From the NCBI GenBank assembly GCA_009778325.1, contig WRJZ01000048.1, positions 1 to 64,000 on the forward strand: a DNA stretch of 64,000 nt. The letters are read 5' to 3'. Of this stretch, positions 7,840 through 18,628 are shown piece by piece. How positions within the stretch are numbered: position 1 is the stretch's first letter; each line of letters starts with the position of its first letter. Under the pieces are notes generated by a model. That model made no database searches. It saw only the letters and a list, made by a program, of their open reading frames with translations, and was not told the DNA's origin. A program made the position numbers and the translations under genes. This DNA is from Candidatus Endomicrobium neocapritermitis (lineage in GTDB: Bacteria > Elusimicrobiota > Endomicrobiia > Endomicrobiales > Endomicrobiaceae).

Positions 7840-8410
7840 TTTCTGCCATCCTTAAAAATTTATTATACTCGGCATCAATTAAAATCTCAATTTGCTGTTC
7901 TGAAGACTTTGCAACAATAATACTTTGCGCCATATTGTAATACAAAGCCCATATATCCGCTAAATGTTTGTATATACTCCAAAAGTTTTTGATACTCCTA
8001 TAGAATCTCCTTCTTACATCTTCATCCGGTATGAAGTGTCCGCCTTTTTTTACTCTGTTTTTTATTCTTTCTATACAAATTTCAGGAGAATCGGCAAAAG
8101 TATAGAAAATATAGATTTTATATCCTGACTTTTTAGCTTTTTTTATAATATCAACTAAAAATTTCCCCGACAATGTTGTTTCTAATATAATGTTCTCTTT
8201 TTTCAATAGTAATTCTTGCAAATTATAAAATAGTTGTTTACCGGCTGATATTTTTACGGCTGATATGTTTTCAGGGTTTATTTCTTTCGCTATTTCATCG
8301 GCGTTTAAGAATTTGGAATATTCATATTCGTCTAATATTTCCCGTGAAAAAGTAGTTTTTCCGACGCCGTTTGCGCCGCCGAGTATTAAAAATATTTTTT
8401 CTTTTTTCAT
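7820..8410 (-). CDS. Zeta-toxin-like P-loop kinase
   Basis: Encodes 196 residues. The Walker A motif GGANGVGKTTFS is at about 12-23, followed by the LNADEIAKEINPEN block typical of zeta toxins. Next comes ILETTLSGK (the conserved E-T-T/S of the substrate site) and an arginine-containing lid, IERIKNRVKKGGHFIPDEDVRRRFYRS. Zeta toxins phosphorylate UDP-sugars needed for peptidoglycan synthesis. Single-gene relatives of about 190 residues without a classical epsilon partner are common, and their targets are mostly unknown. It lies between gyrA and the duplicated gyrA tail, with the small ORF overlapping its end. The P-loop is intact. Confidence 0.85.
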   Translation of the reverse strand: MKKEKIFLILGGANGVGKTTFSREILDEYEYSKFLNADEIAKEINPENISAVKISAGKQLFYNLQELLLKKENIILETTLSGKFLVDIIKKAKKSGYKIYIFYTFADSPEICIERIKNRVKKGGHFIPDEDVRRRFYRSIKNFWSIYKHLADIWALYYNMAQSIIVAKSSEQQIEILIDAEYNKFLRMAENDFKSK

Positions 8411-8434
8411 TTATATTGCCGCCGCATTTCATAA

Positions 8435-8463
8435 AGCCCTCTGATATTTTATACCAGAGGGCT
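8435..8463. terminator. Hairpin after gyrA, probable weak terminator
   Basis: A 9-bp stem AGCCCTCTG (8435-8443)/CAGAGGGCT (8455-8463) sits 9 bp after the gyrA stop. On the minus strand the stem is followed only by TTTATG, so termination of gyrA is probably partial. The layout (EEKK stop, hairpin, short leader, new gene) repeats that at 6407-6446. Confidence 0.6.
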
Positions 8464-8471
8464 CTTCATTT

Positions 8472-10988
8472 TTATTTCTTTTCCTCAGTTGCTTCAGTTT
8501 CACCGCCGTCTTCTTTCACCACGCTTGCGATGGCGGCCACCTTATCGCCGTCGTCAAGTTTGACGAGGCGCACCCCTTGGGTGTTTCGGCTTATTACCGA
8601 AATTTTGTCAACGTTCATTCTTATTGTTATGCCGTTTTGGGTCATTATCATTATTTCTTCGCCGGCGTTGGCGCGTTTTATGCCTATCACTTTGCCGTTG
8701 CGGTCTGTTGTCTGCATATTTATTACGCCTTTGCCGCCGCGGTGCGTTAAGCGGTATTCGCTTATTTCGGTGCGTTTTCCGTAGCCGTTTTCGCTTACGG
8801 CAAGCACTATGTCTTCTTTGCACAAAACTTCCATTCCTATAACTTCGTCGTCTTTTGCTATTTCTATGCCTTTAACGCCCATGCCGGTTCTGCCGATGGC
8901 GCGGACTTCTTTTTCGTTGAAGTGTATTGCCTGGCCGTTTTTGGCTGCTATCAATACTTCCGGGCATTTACCGATTGCTTTAACTTCAGCCAAAATGTCG
9001 CCGTCGTCAAGTTTTATGGCAACTATGCCGCCTTTTCTGGGGTTGGAAAATTCTTCAAGTGCGATTTTTTTGATTGTGCCGTTTCTTGTGCACATCAATA
9101 AATATTCGTCTTTTATTTCTTTAAGGTTGAGCGTTCTTATCGGTATTGCCGCCGTGATTTTTTCTTCCGGCGCAAGCTGCAACAGGTTTACTATTGCTTT
9201 ACCTTTTGACGCTCTGCCGGCTTCGGGTATTTCATAAACCCTGTTCCAGTACAGACGTCCGCGGCTTGTAAAGAATAACAGATAAGAATGCGAGCTGGTT
9301 ATGAAAAGATTTTCAACAAAATCTTCTTCTTTTGTGGTCATGCCGGTAATTCCGCGGCCGCCTCTGTGCTGCGCTTTGTAAGTGTCGAGCGGTATGCGTT
9401 TGATATAGCCGGCGTGTGACATTGTTACCGCGACTTCTTCTTCCTGAATTAAATCTTCAATGTTAAAGTCCGCTTCCGCCGCCTGAATTTGCGTTCTTCT
9501 CTTATCGCCGTAATCTTTTTTGAGATCTTCGACTTCGCCTTTAATTATGGCCAATACTTTTTTAGGATCTGCCAAAATAGAGCGCAGTCTTTCGATTGTT
9601 TTTATGATTTCGAGATATTCTTTATCCAACTCTTCTCTTTCAAGTCCGGTTAACTGGTGCAGACGCATTTCCAAAATTGCTTCGGACTGGATTTTGGAAA
9701 GTTTGAACTTTGTCATCAGCTGTTCGCGCGCGTCGTCTTTATCTTTGGCGCCTCTGATAATTTTTACTACCGCGTCTATATTATCAACGGCAATTTTCAA
9801 ACCTTCCAAAATGTGCGCTCTTGCTTCGGCTTTTTGCAGTTCAAACTTTGTGCGGCGCACAATGACGATTTTTCTGTGCTCGATGTGATGTTCAAGCACT
9901 TCTTTTATATTCATAACTTTCGGGCGGTTGTTTACAAGCGCAAGCATTATTACGCCGAAAGAAGACTGCAGCGCCGTATGTTTGTAGAGCTGGTTTAAAA
10001 CAACCTGGGCGTTTGCGTCCCTTTTGATTTCTATAACTATTCTTATATCTTCGCGCGCGGATTCGTCGCGAAGGTCGGAAATGCCGTCAATTTTTTTATC
10101 TTTTACAAGGTCTGCTATGGATATTATCAGGTTGGCTTTATTTACCTGATAAGGAATTTCATTGACAATAATTGTTTCCCTGCCGTTTTTGGCTTCTTCA
10201 ATTTCTACTTTTGCTCTCATTTTTATTGAGCCGCGGCCTCTTTCAAAATAATCTTTTATGCCGCCTTTGCCGAGTATTATGGCGCCGGTAGGAAAATCCG
10301 GGCCTTTTATGTATTTGCCGATTTCTGAAAGGGGAAGTTCCGGGTCGTCTATCAAAGCTGATACCGCGTCGCAAACTTCAGCCAGATTATGGGTGGGGAC
10401 GTTTGTCGCCATGCCTACCGCGATACCCTGCGAGCCGTTAATCAAAAGGCCGGGAAGTTTTGCCGGAAGAATTACGGGTTCTTTTAACGAGCCGTCGTAA
10501 TTTGGCATAAAATCAACTGTATTTTTATCTAAATCGGCAAGCATTTCATCGGAGATCGCGTCCATGCGGGCTTCGGTATAACGCATTGCCGCCGCAGAGT
10601 CGCCGTCTATGCTGCCGAAATTTCCCTGACCGTCAACCAGCGGATAGCGCAAAGACCACTCCTGCGCCATACGCACCATGGATTCATAAATCGCGCTGTC
10701 GCCGTGCGGATGATATTTACCCATAACGTCGCCGACTACCCTTGCGGATTTTTTATAAGCCGTACCGTGGCGCATACCCATTTCTTTCATGGTATAAAGT
10801 ATACGCCTGTGGATAGGTTTTAAGCCGTCGCGCACATCAGGAAGCGCTCTTCCCACAATTACGCTCATCGCGTAATCGATGTAAGACGTTTTCATTTCGT
10901 CTTCAATATTGCGCGGCACAATATTTGCCGGAAGCTTCGCTTCAATTTCTTCCTGCGCTTCTTTCTTTTTGTTGTCTTTCTCTGCCAT
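8472..10988 (-). CDS. gyrA: DNA gyrase subunit A
   Basis: Encodes 838 residues. The N-terminal winged-helix/tower region carries the catalytic tyrosine in [11 protein letters not shown] (Tyr137). The quinolone-resistance region [14 protein letters not shown] has Ser98 and Glu102 at the positions of E. coli Ser83 and Asp87, so no obvious resistance change is present. The C-terminal beta-pinwheel includes the GyrA box QHRGGRG and further HRGGKG-type blade repeats. With GyrB it introduces negative supercoils. gyrB lies about 1.5 kb upstream on the same strand, separated by two exported-protein genes. The final 60 codons are duplicated downstream. The tail ends in an acidic/lysine run. Confidence 0.99.
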   Translation of the reverse strand: MAEKDNKKKEAQEEIEAKLPANIVPRNIEDEMKTSYIDYAMSVIVGRALPDVRDGLKPIHRRILYTMKEMGMRHGTAYKKSARVVGDVMGKYHPHGDSAIYESMVRMAQEWSLRYPLVDGQGNFGSIDGDSAAAMRYTEARMDAISDEMLADLDKNTVDFMPNYDGSLKEPVILPAKLPGLLINGSQGIAVGMATNVPTHNLAEVCDAVSALIDDPELPLSEIGKYIKGPDFPTGAIILGKGGIKDYFERGRGSIKMRAKVEIEEAKNGRETIIVNEIPYQVNKANLIISIADLVKDKKIDGISDLRDESAREDIRIVIEIKRDANAQVVLNQLYKHTALQSSFGVIMLALVNNRPKVMNIKEVLEHHIEHRKIVIVRRTKFELQKAEARAHILEGLKIAVDNIDAVVKIIRGAKDKDDAREQLMTKFKLSKIQSEAILEMRLHQLTGLEREELDKEYLEIIKTIERLRSILADPKKVLAIIKGEVEDLKKDYGDKRRTQIQAAEADFNIEDLIQEEEVAVTMSHAGYIKRIPLDTYKAQHRGGRGITGMTTKEEDFVENLFITSSHSYLLFFTSRGRLYWNRVYEIPEAGRASKGKAIVNLLQLAPEEKITAAIPIRTLNLKEIKDEYLLMCTRNGTIKKIALEEFSNPRKGGIVAIKLDDGDILAEVKAIGKCPEVLIAAKNGQAIHFNEKEVRAIGRTGMGVKGIEIAKDDEVIGMEVLCKEDIVLAVSENGYGKRTEISEYRLTHRGGKGVINMQTTDRNGKVIGIKRANAGEEIMIMTQNGITIRMNVDKISVISRNTQGVRLVKLDDGDKVAAIASVVKEDGGETEATEEKK

Positions 10989-11045
10989 TTTCCTTTCCTT
11001 TATGCGGATTTATATAAGCCGCGGAGTTTCACTTTCAAATACTTA

Positions 11046-11226
11046 TTGGGTTTCTCTAAAAACCCTTATTTTCTGCCGTCATTGCGGCCTCTGAGCCGCA
11101 ATCTCGTCGTATTAAACGGATGGGACGCTCACATCTCGCGCCCGCCGCTGACTTGCGCTCCTTATTCGTCGCGCAGCAGCTGGCTCAGAGGCCGCAATGA
11201 CAAAAAGGGGATTTTAGGGACACCCT
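11046..11226. mobile_element. MITE-like palindromic element upstream of gyrA
   Basis: CATTGCGGCCTCTGAGCC (11080-11097) recurs inverted at 11182-11199 without mismatch. The outer flanks continue as an imperfect inverted repeat (TCTCTAAAAACCC against CCCTAAAATCCCC read on the other strand), giving terminal arms of about 50 bp around an 84-bp centre. There is no gene. The TCATTGCGG...CCGCAATGACA ends resemble dispersed non-autonomous palindromes of several bacterial groups. No target-site duplication is certain. Confidence 0.6.
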
Positions 11227-11638
11227 ATTTATAATCTTCCGGCGTAATCTCGAATACGGCGATTTCTTCTCCGTCGCGATCGCTGTAATGATATATAAAA
11301 GTCACGTTTTTCTTTCTAAAAGTTTCAAGGCCGGGGTTTGCTTTCACGTTGTTGAATATGGCAGGCCCCATTGCGCTTGCGAACTCATCAACATCTATTG
11401 CTTCATTTGAAGCGTTGATAAGCACATGATTAAACTGTACTTTATTTCCCGGCAAAACGATAATTTGTTCAAGTTTTGTCTCTTCGTCAATCATCATCGG
11501 CAGGTCCTTATTGGCTTCTTCAACTATCTGTATAAGTTTTGAATCCATACCGCTTTCGTTAACATTACCGCCGCACGCTGCCAGACCGAAAACCATAAAC
11601 ATCGTAAAAACTACTGCACAAATAAATTTTTTTGACAT
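11225..11638 (-). CDS. Small lipoprotein of unknown function
   Basis: Encodes 137 residues. A signal peptide ends in the lipobox GLAAC at about 18-22, so the mature protein should be lipid-anchored. The remainder is one small domain (MIDEETKLEQIIVLPGNKVQFNHVLIN ... KKNVTFIYHYSDRDGEEIAVFEITPEDYK) with alternating beta strands and no catalytic motif I recognise. ATG lies close after GGGGAAACAGT, and a class B hairpin element occupies the leader. The 3' end touches the MITE-like element. It sits between the nitroreductase-like gene and gyrA on the same strand. Confidence 0.7.
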   Translation of the reverse strand: MSKKFICAVVFTMFMVFGLAACGGNVNESGMDSKLIQIVEEANKDLPMMIDEETKLEQIIVLPGNKVQFNHVLINASNEAIDVDEFASAMGPAIFNNVKANPGLETFRKKNVTFIYHYSDRDGEEIAVFEITPEDYK

Positions 11639-11655
11639 ACTGTTTCCCCTTTTTT

Positions 11656-11750
11656 AACGGCAGTGAATAGTTAGTAATTAGTAGTGAGTAATAAGGTGCG
11701 CTTTGCGCACTCCACAACTACTCACTACTAACTATTCACTACTCACTGTC
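11656..11750. repeat. Word-arm inverted repeat E1
   Basis: Arms are built from the word family AGTGAATAGTTAGTAATTAG and its complement, enclosing the mini-hairpin GTGCGCTTTGCGCAC. In the direction of the lipoprotein gene it ends TGCCGTTAAAAAAGGGG, placing the ribosome-binding site just outside the arm. Confidence 0.8.
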
Positions 11751-11753
11751 TTT

Positions 11754-12341
11754 TTATTTTGCATATCCTATAGAGTGAATAATCATAACTTCATAATTTT
11801 TCTTAAGCACAAGCCTGCCTTTAAGCGCGTCTTTGCCGTTTGCTTTGACTACGTTCGCAAAGCCTGCGGAAGCGCAGTATAATCCTGCATTTTGATAAAG
11901 CGTGCCGACATGCATTTGAGAAAATGAGTCGGTAGTGTCCGCGGCGTAAAGTAACGTAACGCCTGCAGGCGAATATTTACCTCTTTCGTCCGAGCTCATC
12001 TCCTGCTGCAATCTGTTATTTTTAGCGTCATACAGCCAAACGCCGTCTTCCAAAACCGCGTAAACTTCAATTCTTTGGCTGTTTCTCGCGGTAGGGGCGG
12101 TGCGCCTGCCGTCAGGACGGTTGATTCCCCATGTTGCCCATAACAGATTTGAAAGTTCCTGCGGCGAAAGCGGTTTCGCGCTTATGTTTCTTTCCGATTT
12201 TCTTAAATTAAGCGTTTCCATTAACGGTTTTCCGCCGGTTTTATCCGGCTCGGGCAAGCTTTTAAATTCCTGAGCCAAAGCAATACCTGAAAAAACAAAA
12301 GCAAAAGACAAACAAATAAAAAATTTTGACAATTTAATCAT
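11754..12341 (-). CDS. Exported nitroreductase/SagB-type oxidoreductase
   Basis: Encodes 195 residues from the ATG at 12341, which has GGAG eight bases upstream; a GTG three codons earlier falls in that ribosome site and is less likely. A signal peptide ends near GIALAQ. The mature part has the family signature RKSERNISAKPLSPQELSNL followed by LLWATWGINRP, and an R..APTARNSQ segment that binds FMN phosphate in the family. The GTLYQNAGLYCASAG helix is the dimer/FMN region. SagB/ThcOx-type nitroreductases carry FMN and oxidise or reduce small substrates; the substrate here is unknown. A periplasmic location is inferred from the signal. Confidence 0.8.
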   Translation of the reverse strand: MIKLSKFFICLSFAFVFSGIALAQEFKSLPEPDKTGGKPLMETLNLRKSERNISAKPLSPQELSNLLWATWGINRPDGRRTAPTARNSQRIEVYAVLEDGVWLYDAKNNRLQQEMSSDERGKYSPAGVTLLYAADTTDSFSQMHVGTLYQNAGLYCASAGFANVVKANGKDALKGRLVLKKNYEVMIIHSIGYAK

Positions 12342-12360
12342 TTTTGACACTCCTTTAGTA

Positions 12361-12460
12361 GAAGCTCAGAAGCTCTGATGCGTGGATGCGTAGAGCAGCT
12401 ATGGTCGTTTTGTCTTTGCCGTTACTATGCATCTATGCCTCCATGCGTCTACGCATCATA
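12361..12460. repeat. Word-arm inverted repeat E2
   Basis: Arms GATGCGTGGATGCGTAGA and CATGCGTCTACGCATC enclose the core GTCGTTTTGTCTTTGCCGTT. It fills the gap between gyrB and the nitroreductase-like gene. Confidence 0.8.
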
Positions 12461-12466
12461 TTCTTT

Positions 12467-15016
<2,550 letters not shown>

Positions 15017-15086
15017 TTATGGAATTATTTATATTGATTACTTTTAAACTTTACATATTTTGCAATTTTAAAATCGTATCTCTGAA

Positions 15087-15230
15087 TTATTTTCGTTTAT
15101 ACACCCTTTTTCTTAATGATATTTCTTTTGCTAATTTCTCAATATTCCAACTTGGATTATTAACTTCAGATTCCCCGTAACACTTCTCAACCCAATCCTT
15201 GATAATTTTTACTAATTTGTGTTTGCTCAT
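15087..15230 (-). CDS. 47-residue protein coupled to the DpnI-type gene
   Basis: A 47-codon ORF starts with ATG overlapping the stop of the restriction gene by 4 bp (ATGA), a strong sign of real co-translation. The product begins MSKHKLVKIIKDWVEKCYG, continues NPSWNIEKLAKEIS and ends in basic residues (RKRVYKRK). It is mostly helical with a Trp-rich middle. I do not recognise the family. The position recalls the second gene of the pneumococcal DpnI cassette, but I see no sequence reason to equate them. Confidence 0.55.
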   Translation of the reverse strand: MSKHKLVKIIKDWVEKCYGESEVNNPSWNIEKLAKEISLRKRVYKRK

Positions 15231-15994
15231 ACAATTATCCTGTATTTCCCGTTCCCCAAAAACTGTAATAATTTTTTATTTCTTAAAAGCTGTAATTGTT
15301 GGCGAATCTTGTCTTTTATGTGATTATTATCCGGGTGAAGTTTTTTCAAGTCATTCTCAAACTTATACATATCTTTTAAATCAAATGCAGTCTTTTTGAT
15401 TTTATTAACGCAATTTAAGATATCTAAAACCCATCCTCGATTTTTAATTTTTTCCGTTTTCAAAAAAGAAGTGCTTTTAATTTTCTTATCAATTTTACTA
15501 TCAACAATCTTTTGTGAATCTTTTATGATAAAAATTTTACCATTCTCCGGAATTTGCGACAGAATAATATTGCTCCCAGTCCAACCGGCACGGCGAGCAG
15601 TTAAAGCAAGCTGTTTTCTTCTTTCAATAATATGTTCTGTAAAATAATATTTTGGTACAAAAATTAAATTACATATTTTCTTGTCCTGATATGTTAAAAA
15701 GAACAAATTTGGATTATTATCTGATTTCAACCGTTTTATTTTAGTGAAATATTCGCCATCTGCTATCTTCTTTGGATTAGCAGTTGAACTTTTTTTGCTT
15801 TTTAATTCAAATTCTTCTTTACATTTGTCACAATAAAAATCTGCCAGTTCATGATTATTTTCGAACTTTTGCAGAGCAATCTTACAACTTGGGCAATAGG
15901 CATTTTGTAAAAGCCACGCTTCAGATAAAATCCTAATTTTTTGAGAATTACTTTTATAGTTATTTAAATCAATCTTTGGAAAATCTAAAATCAT
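15227..15994 (-). CDS. dpnI: DpnI-type methyl-directed restriction endonuclease
   Basis: Encodes 255 residues from the ATG at 15994 (GGAAG five bases upstream; a TTG four codons earlier is the alternative). It matches DpnI along its whole length as I remember it. A zinc knuckle CPSC...CDKC (Cys34, 37, 55, 58) lies in the nuclease core. The PD-(D/E)XK residues are Asp52 in LADFYC and Glu63-x-Lys65 in FELKSKK, nearly the same numbers as DpnI Asp53/Glu64/Lys66. ARRAGWTGSNI and RGWVLDILNCV are shared blocks, and the winged-helix end (NHIKDKIRQQLQLLRNK) reads methylated DNA. DpnI cleaves GATC with N6-methyladenine on both strands and needs no partner methylase. It interrupts the usual dciA-gyrB order. 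Confidence 0.93.
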   Translation of the reverse strand: MILDFPKIDLNNYKSNSQKIRILSEAWLLQNAYCPSCKIALQKFENNHELADFYCDKCKEEFELKSKKSSTANPKKIADGEYFTKIKRLKSDNNPNLFFLTYQDKKICNLIFVPKYYFTEHIIERRKQLALTARRAGWTGSNIILSQIPENGKIFIIKDSQKIVDSKIDKKIKSTSFLKTEKIKNRGWVLDILNCVNKIKKTAFDLKDMYKFENDLKKLHPDNNHIKDKIRQQLQLLRNKKLLQFLGNGKYRIIV

Positions 15995-16021
15995 AATCGC
16001 TTCCAACAGTATTACAAATTT

Positions 16022-16369
16022 TCATTTTATCGTAACTTTTATGTTTTTAATTTTGTTGCTGCCGATGTATTGGTTTAGTTTTTTGATTATTTCTTTTTTG
16101 CGGATTGTCACTTCATGCAAGGCAGCGCTTGAGTCTGTCTGAGCGTGAATCGTGCCGCTTTTAAAACCGCTTATTTCAACGCCTTCTATGCCGAGCTCTT
16201 TTTCCCATACTTTCGCGACAATAAAAAAATCTTCATCTAAACCCAGCATTTTTTTTATGGGGTCTAAAACATCCGACACCGGTGTAAGATTCGATTTGCG
16301 TTCCGTTTTATATTTTTTTTGTTTTTCTTCAAAGTAAAAAGAGCGAGATGACACGCCGGAAGCCTCCAT
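16022..16369 (-). CDS. dciA: DciA-like (DUF721) replicative helicase loader
   Basis: Encodes 115 residues from the ATG at 16369; the frame can extend to a TTG at 16387. The core FIVAKVWEKELGIEG..ISGFKSGTIHAQTDSSAALHEVTIRKKEIIKKLNQYIG is the DUF721/DciA fold: a short helix-sheet unit ending with INxxLG-like residues. DciA loads DnaB in bacteria lacking DnaC/DnaI-type loaders. The dnaN-(recF)-dciA-gyrB order is widespread; here recF is absent and a DpnI gene follows. The first 40 residues are a basic, probably flexible extension. Confidence 0.75.
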   Translation of the reverse strand: MEASGVSSRSFYFEEKQKKYKTERKSNLTPVSDVLDPIKKMLGLDEDFFIVAKVWEKELGIEGVEISGFKSGTIHAQTDSSAALHEVTIRKKEIIKKLNQYIGSNKIKNIKVTIK

Positions 16370-16380
16370 TGCTTTCTTGC

Positions 16381-16442
16381 GTGTCAAGGTGACAGGGCAT
16401 TTGACAATTACAGCTTTGTCAACTCCACCGTCCCCTTGACAC
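16381..16442. repeat. Nested inverted repeat between dnaN and dciA
   Basis: GTGTCAAGG (16381-16389) is inverted at 16434-16442 (CCTTGACAC), and TTTGACAA pairs with TTGTCAA inside it. It fills the dnaN-dciA gap and overlaps the upstream TTG start option of dciA. There is no T-run; it may be a processing hairpin or a palindromic insertion. Confidence 0.55.
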
Positions 16443-16450
16443 TTGTCTTT

Positions 16451-17575
16451 CTACACGCGCATCGGCATTACTACGCATAAATAGTTTTTGTCCTGCTCGG
16501 GAGCAAGCGTGGCCGGATTTAATGCGTTTGTGAATTCAAAGTTGGTAAAATCGCCGTCCATATTCTGCAAAACTTCTTTTATGAAGTTAGGGTTAAAATT
16601 AATTTCAACGGGTTCGCCTTTATATTCAATTTCCATTTCAACTTCACCGGAACCAAGACCGGCGGTTGAAGCCGAAATTCTGAGCATGCTGGGGCTGAAA
16701 TAAAACTTTACCGCGGCTGATCTGTCCGAAGACAATCTGTCGCCGGTAAGCAAAGCCATTTGTTTTACGGCGCTGAGTGTGTCTTTTACGCTTAGCTTTA
16801 CTTTTGATTCGGTTTTTTTGGGAATTACCTGTTCATAGTTCGGAAAAACGCCCTCAATTAGCGTTGAGAGGAAAGTTATGTCGCCTATTTCCACTGCGCA
16901 CTGATTTTCCGTTATGCCGATTTTTATATCTTCAATTTTTGAGTCCGCGGCTGATATAAGCCTGAGAATATCGTTTACCGCTTTTGTCGGCACTATGGCT
17001 TTGCCTTTTATTTTTGTTCCCAAACCTTCTGCCGTCACATAAGCAAGCCTTCTGCCATCAGTGGCTACCATTTTTAAAAGATCTTCTTCAACTATAAAAT
17101 AAACGCCGTTTAAAACGTATCTCTGTGAATCTTTTGAAACAGCAAACGCCGTTTTGCGCAGCATTGAAGCAAACGTTTCTTTTTTAACGGTAAAATTATT
17201 TTCTTTGGGAAATTCAGGAATAACCGGATACTCTGATTTTGATATTCCCATAAGAGTAAATTTTGATTTTCCTGATTTTATGTTTATCTGGTTTGTTTCA
17301 TCGGCTTTAATTTCTATTTCCGCGTCTTGTGAAAGTTCTTTAATTATATCTGCAAATCTTTTAGCCGGAATGGTTATTCCGCCTTCCTGTACTATTTCGC
17401 CTTTAATATGGCATTTTACGGCTATTTCGAGGTCGGTTGATGAAAGCTTTATTTTATCTCCTTCCGTTTCAAACATAAAGTTTGACAATACCGGCAAAGT
17501 GCTTTTTGACGATACTACCGGCAAAATGGTCTGAATTCCTTTCATAAGTTCGTCTTTTCCACAAATTACTTTCAT
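16451..17575 (-). CDS. dnaN: DNA polymerase III beta sliding clamp
   Basis: Encodes 374 residues, the normal clamp length. Three similar domains are visible. Family motifs include STLPVLSNFMFE near the N-terminus, the RYVLNGVYFIVEEDLLKMVATDGRRLAY block in the middle and the C-terminal YLCVVMPMRV, which forms part of the peptide-binding pocket. The ring encircles DNA and tethers the polymerase. ATG is preceded by TGGAGGAAATAAG. It lies downstream of dnaA, with a YwqK-like gene between them, which is unusual for the dnaA-dnaN pair. Confidence 0.99.
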   Translation of the reverse strand: MKVICGKDELMKGIQTILPVVSSKSTLPVLSNFMFETEGDKIKLSSTDLEIAVKCHIKGEIVQEGGITIPAKRFADIIKELSQDAEIEIKADETNQINIKSGKSKFTLMGISKSEYPVIPEFPKENNFTVKKETFASMLRKTAFAVSKDSQRYVLNGVYFIVEEDLLKMVATDGRRLAYVTAEGLGTKIKGKAIVPTKAVNDILRLISAADSKIEDIKIGITENQCAVEIGDITFLSTLIEGVFPNYEQVIPKKTESKVKLSVKDTLSAVKQMALLTGDRLSSDRSAAVKFYFSPSMLRISASTAGLGSGEVEMEIEYKGEPVEINFNPNFIKEVLQNMDGDFTNFEFTNALNPATLAPEQDKNYLCVVMPMRV

Positions 17576-17803
17576 CTTATTTCCTCCATGTTTTAAGAAA
17601 AAGATAGTTGTTATAATAGGCAGCTGTATAATGTTTACAGGTGCTTGCGCACGGCAAATTATGTATTGCTATAAAGGTAAATTTTAAAAAAGCTGATTCT
17701 AATTATTATGTTGATAAAGGAACAAAGTTCCTAACAATATTAAACGGCTTTTAAACATATCGTATATTATACAAATTTTATACGACTTATGCACGGGGTA
17801 ATA
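17576..17803. other. AT-rich gap upstream of dnaN
   Basis: There is no gene. The stretch is AT-rich, with a small palindrome GGAACAAAGTTCC near 17720-17735 (CAAAG-core mini-hairpin), an imperfect repeat around CGTATATTATAC and one DnaA-box-like TTATGCACG near 17788. It should contain the dnaN promoter, but I cannot choose a specific one. Confidence 0.5.
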
Positions 17804-17937
17804 CAATTACCAATTACAAATCAACAGCGAAAAACAATAAAAAATTTGATGAAATTGTACTCTTAATATATTACCAAAATTGCCGTTAATTGTCTTTGTC
17901 GTTGATTCATAATTGGTAATTAGTAATTTGTAATTGC
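17804..17937. repeat. Word-arm inverted repeat E3, forming the 3' end of the YwqK-like gene
   Basis: Arms CAATTACCAATTACAAATC and GGTAATTAGTAATTTGTAAT enclose CCGTTAATTGTCTTTGTCGT. Its right arm is translated on the minus strand as the last residues (LQITNYQL-stop) of the neighbouring protein. Confidence 0.8.
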
Positions 17938-18608
17938 TGTTTTTTTAGCGTTTTTCTTTTTCCTTCTTTTGTCACAAAATAGCCTTTAACCGCAGTGCCG
18001 TCTTTATATATAAGTTCCGTGTAAGATTCATCATTTTCATCATATATTTTTGCCGTGCCGCTTAATATTCCGCTCTTATAAAATAACTCGGCTTGCGGTT
18101 TTCCGCTTTCATAGTAAATTTTTGCAAAACCCTCCGGCTTGTTGTCAGCATAAGTAATTTCCGACTTTATTTTTCCGTCTTCATGATAATTTGTTTTAAT
18201 GCCGCTTATTTTATCGCCGGAAAAAGGCGTTTCGCTTTCTACTCTGCCGTCCGTTCTGTATGTTATTTGAACGCCTTCCCGTTTACCGTCAATATAATTT
18301 ACTTTCATACGCAGATTTCCGTCGGGGTAATATTCTTTTTCTTTCCCGTCGGCTAAACCGTACAAATAAGTTTGTTCGCTTATAAGTCTGCCGTTTTCAT
18401 CGTAAGTTTTTACGACGCCGTCCAAAACGCCGTCTCTATAGGATTTTATGCAGCGTACTTTTCCGTCAGGATAATATTCTTTAGTTATTCCCTGCGCAAG
18501 TTCTTCAATAAACACGCCGGATGCCGGAGCGGCAAGTAATAAATAACAAGTAATAAGTAAAATATAAAAAGCAGCCGAATTTTGTCTTTTATTTTTATTG
18601 TTGACCAT
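17907..18608 (-). CDS. Exported MORN_2/YwqK-type repeat protein
   Basis: Encodes 233 residues. An N-terminal hydrophobic segment (FYILLITCYLLLAAPASG) should be a signal peptide. It is followed by at least seven tandem ~22-residue repeats of the type GxxKxYYPDGKxxxxxxYxDGxxxG (for example KEYYPDGNLRMKVNYIDGKREG), typical of MORN_2/YwqK proteins. Such repeats form a beta meander; the members of this family have no agreed function despite the antitoxin label in databases. Both ends look element-derived: the signal peptide is encoded by AAGTAATAAGTAAAATATAA-type words and the C-terminus by E3. It separates dnaA from dnaN. Confidence 0.8.
   Translation of the reverse strand: MVNNKNKRQNSAAFYILLITCYLLLAAPASGVFIEELAQGITKEYYPDGKVRCIKSYRDGVLDGVVKTYDENGRLISEQTYLYGLADGKEKEYYPDGNLRMKVNYIDGKREGVQITYRTDGRVESETPFSGDKISGIKTNYHEDGKIKSEITYADNKPEGFAKIYYESGKPQAELFYKSGILSGTAKIYDENDESYTELIYKDGTAVKGYFVTKEGKRKTLKKQQLQITNYQL
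18534..18571. repeat. Half word-arm E4 inside a signal-peptide coding region
   Basis: AGTAATAAATAACAAGTAATAAG-type words, like the arms of E22 and E28, lie inside the coding sequence and read on the minus strand as hydrophobic residues FYILLITCYLLL. No inverted partner is adjacent. Confidence 0.5.
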
Positions 18609-18628
18609 ACTTAGCTTGCCGTTATTTA

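Noticed and set aside
8371-11094. Plus-strand ORFs across gyrA
   Set aside because: They are antisense shadows of gyrA; translations are low-complexity and without motifs.
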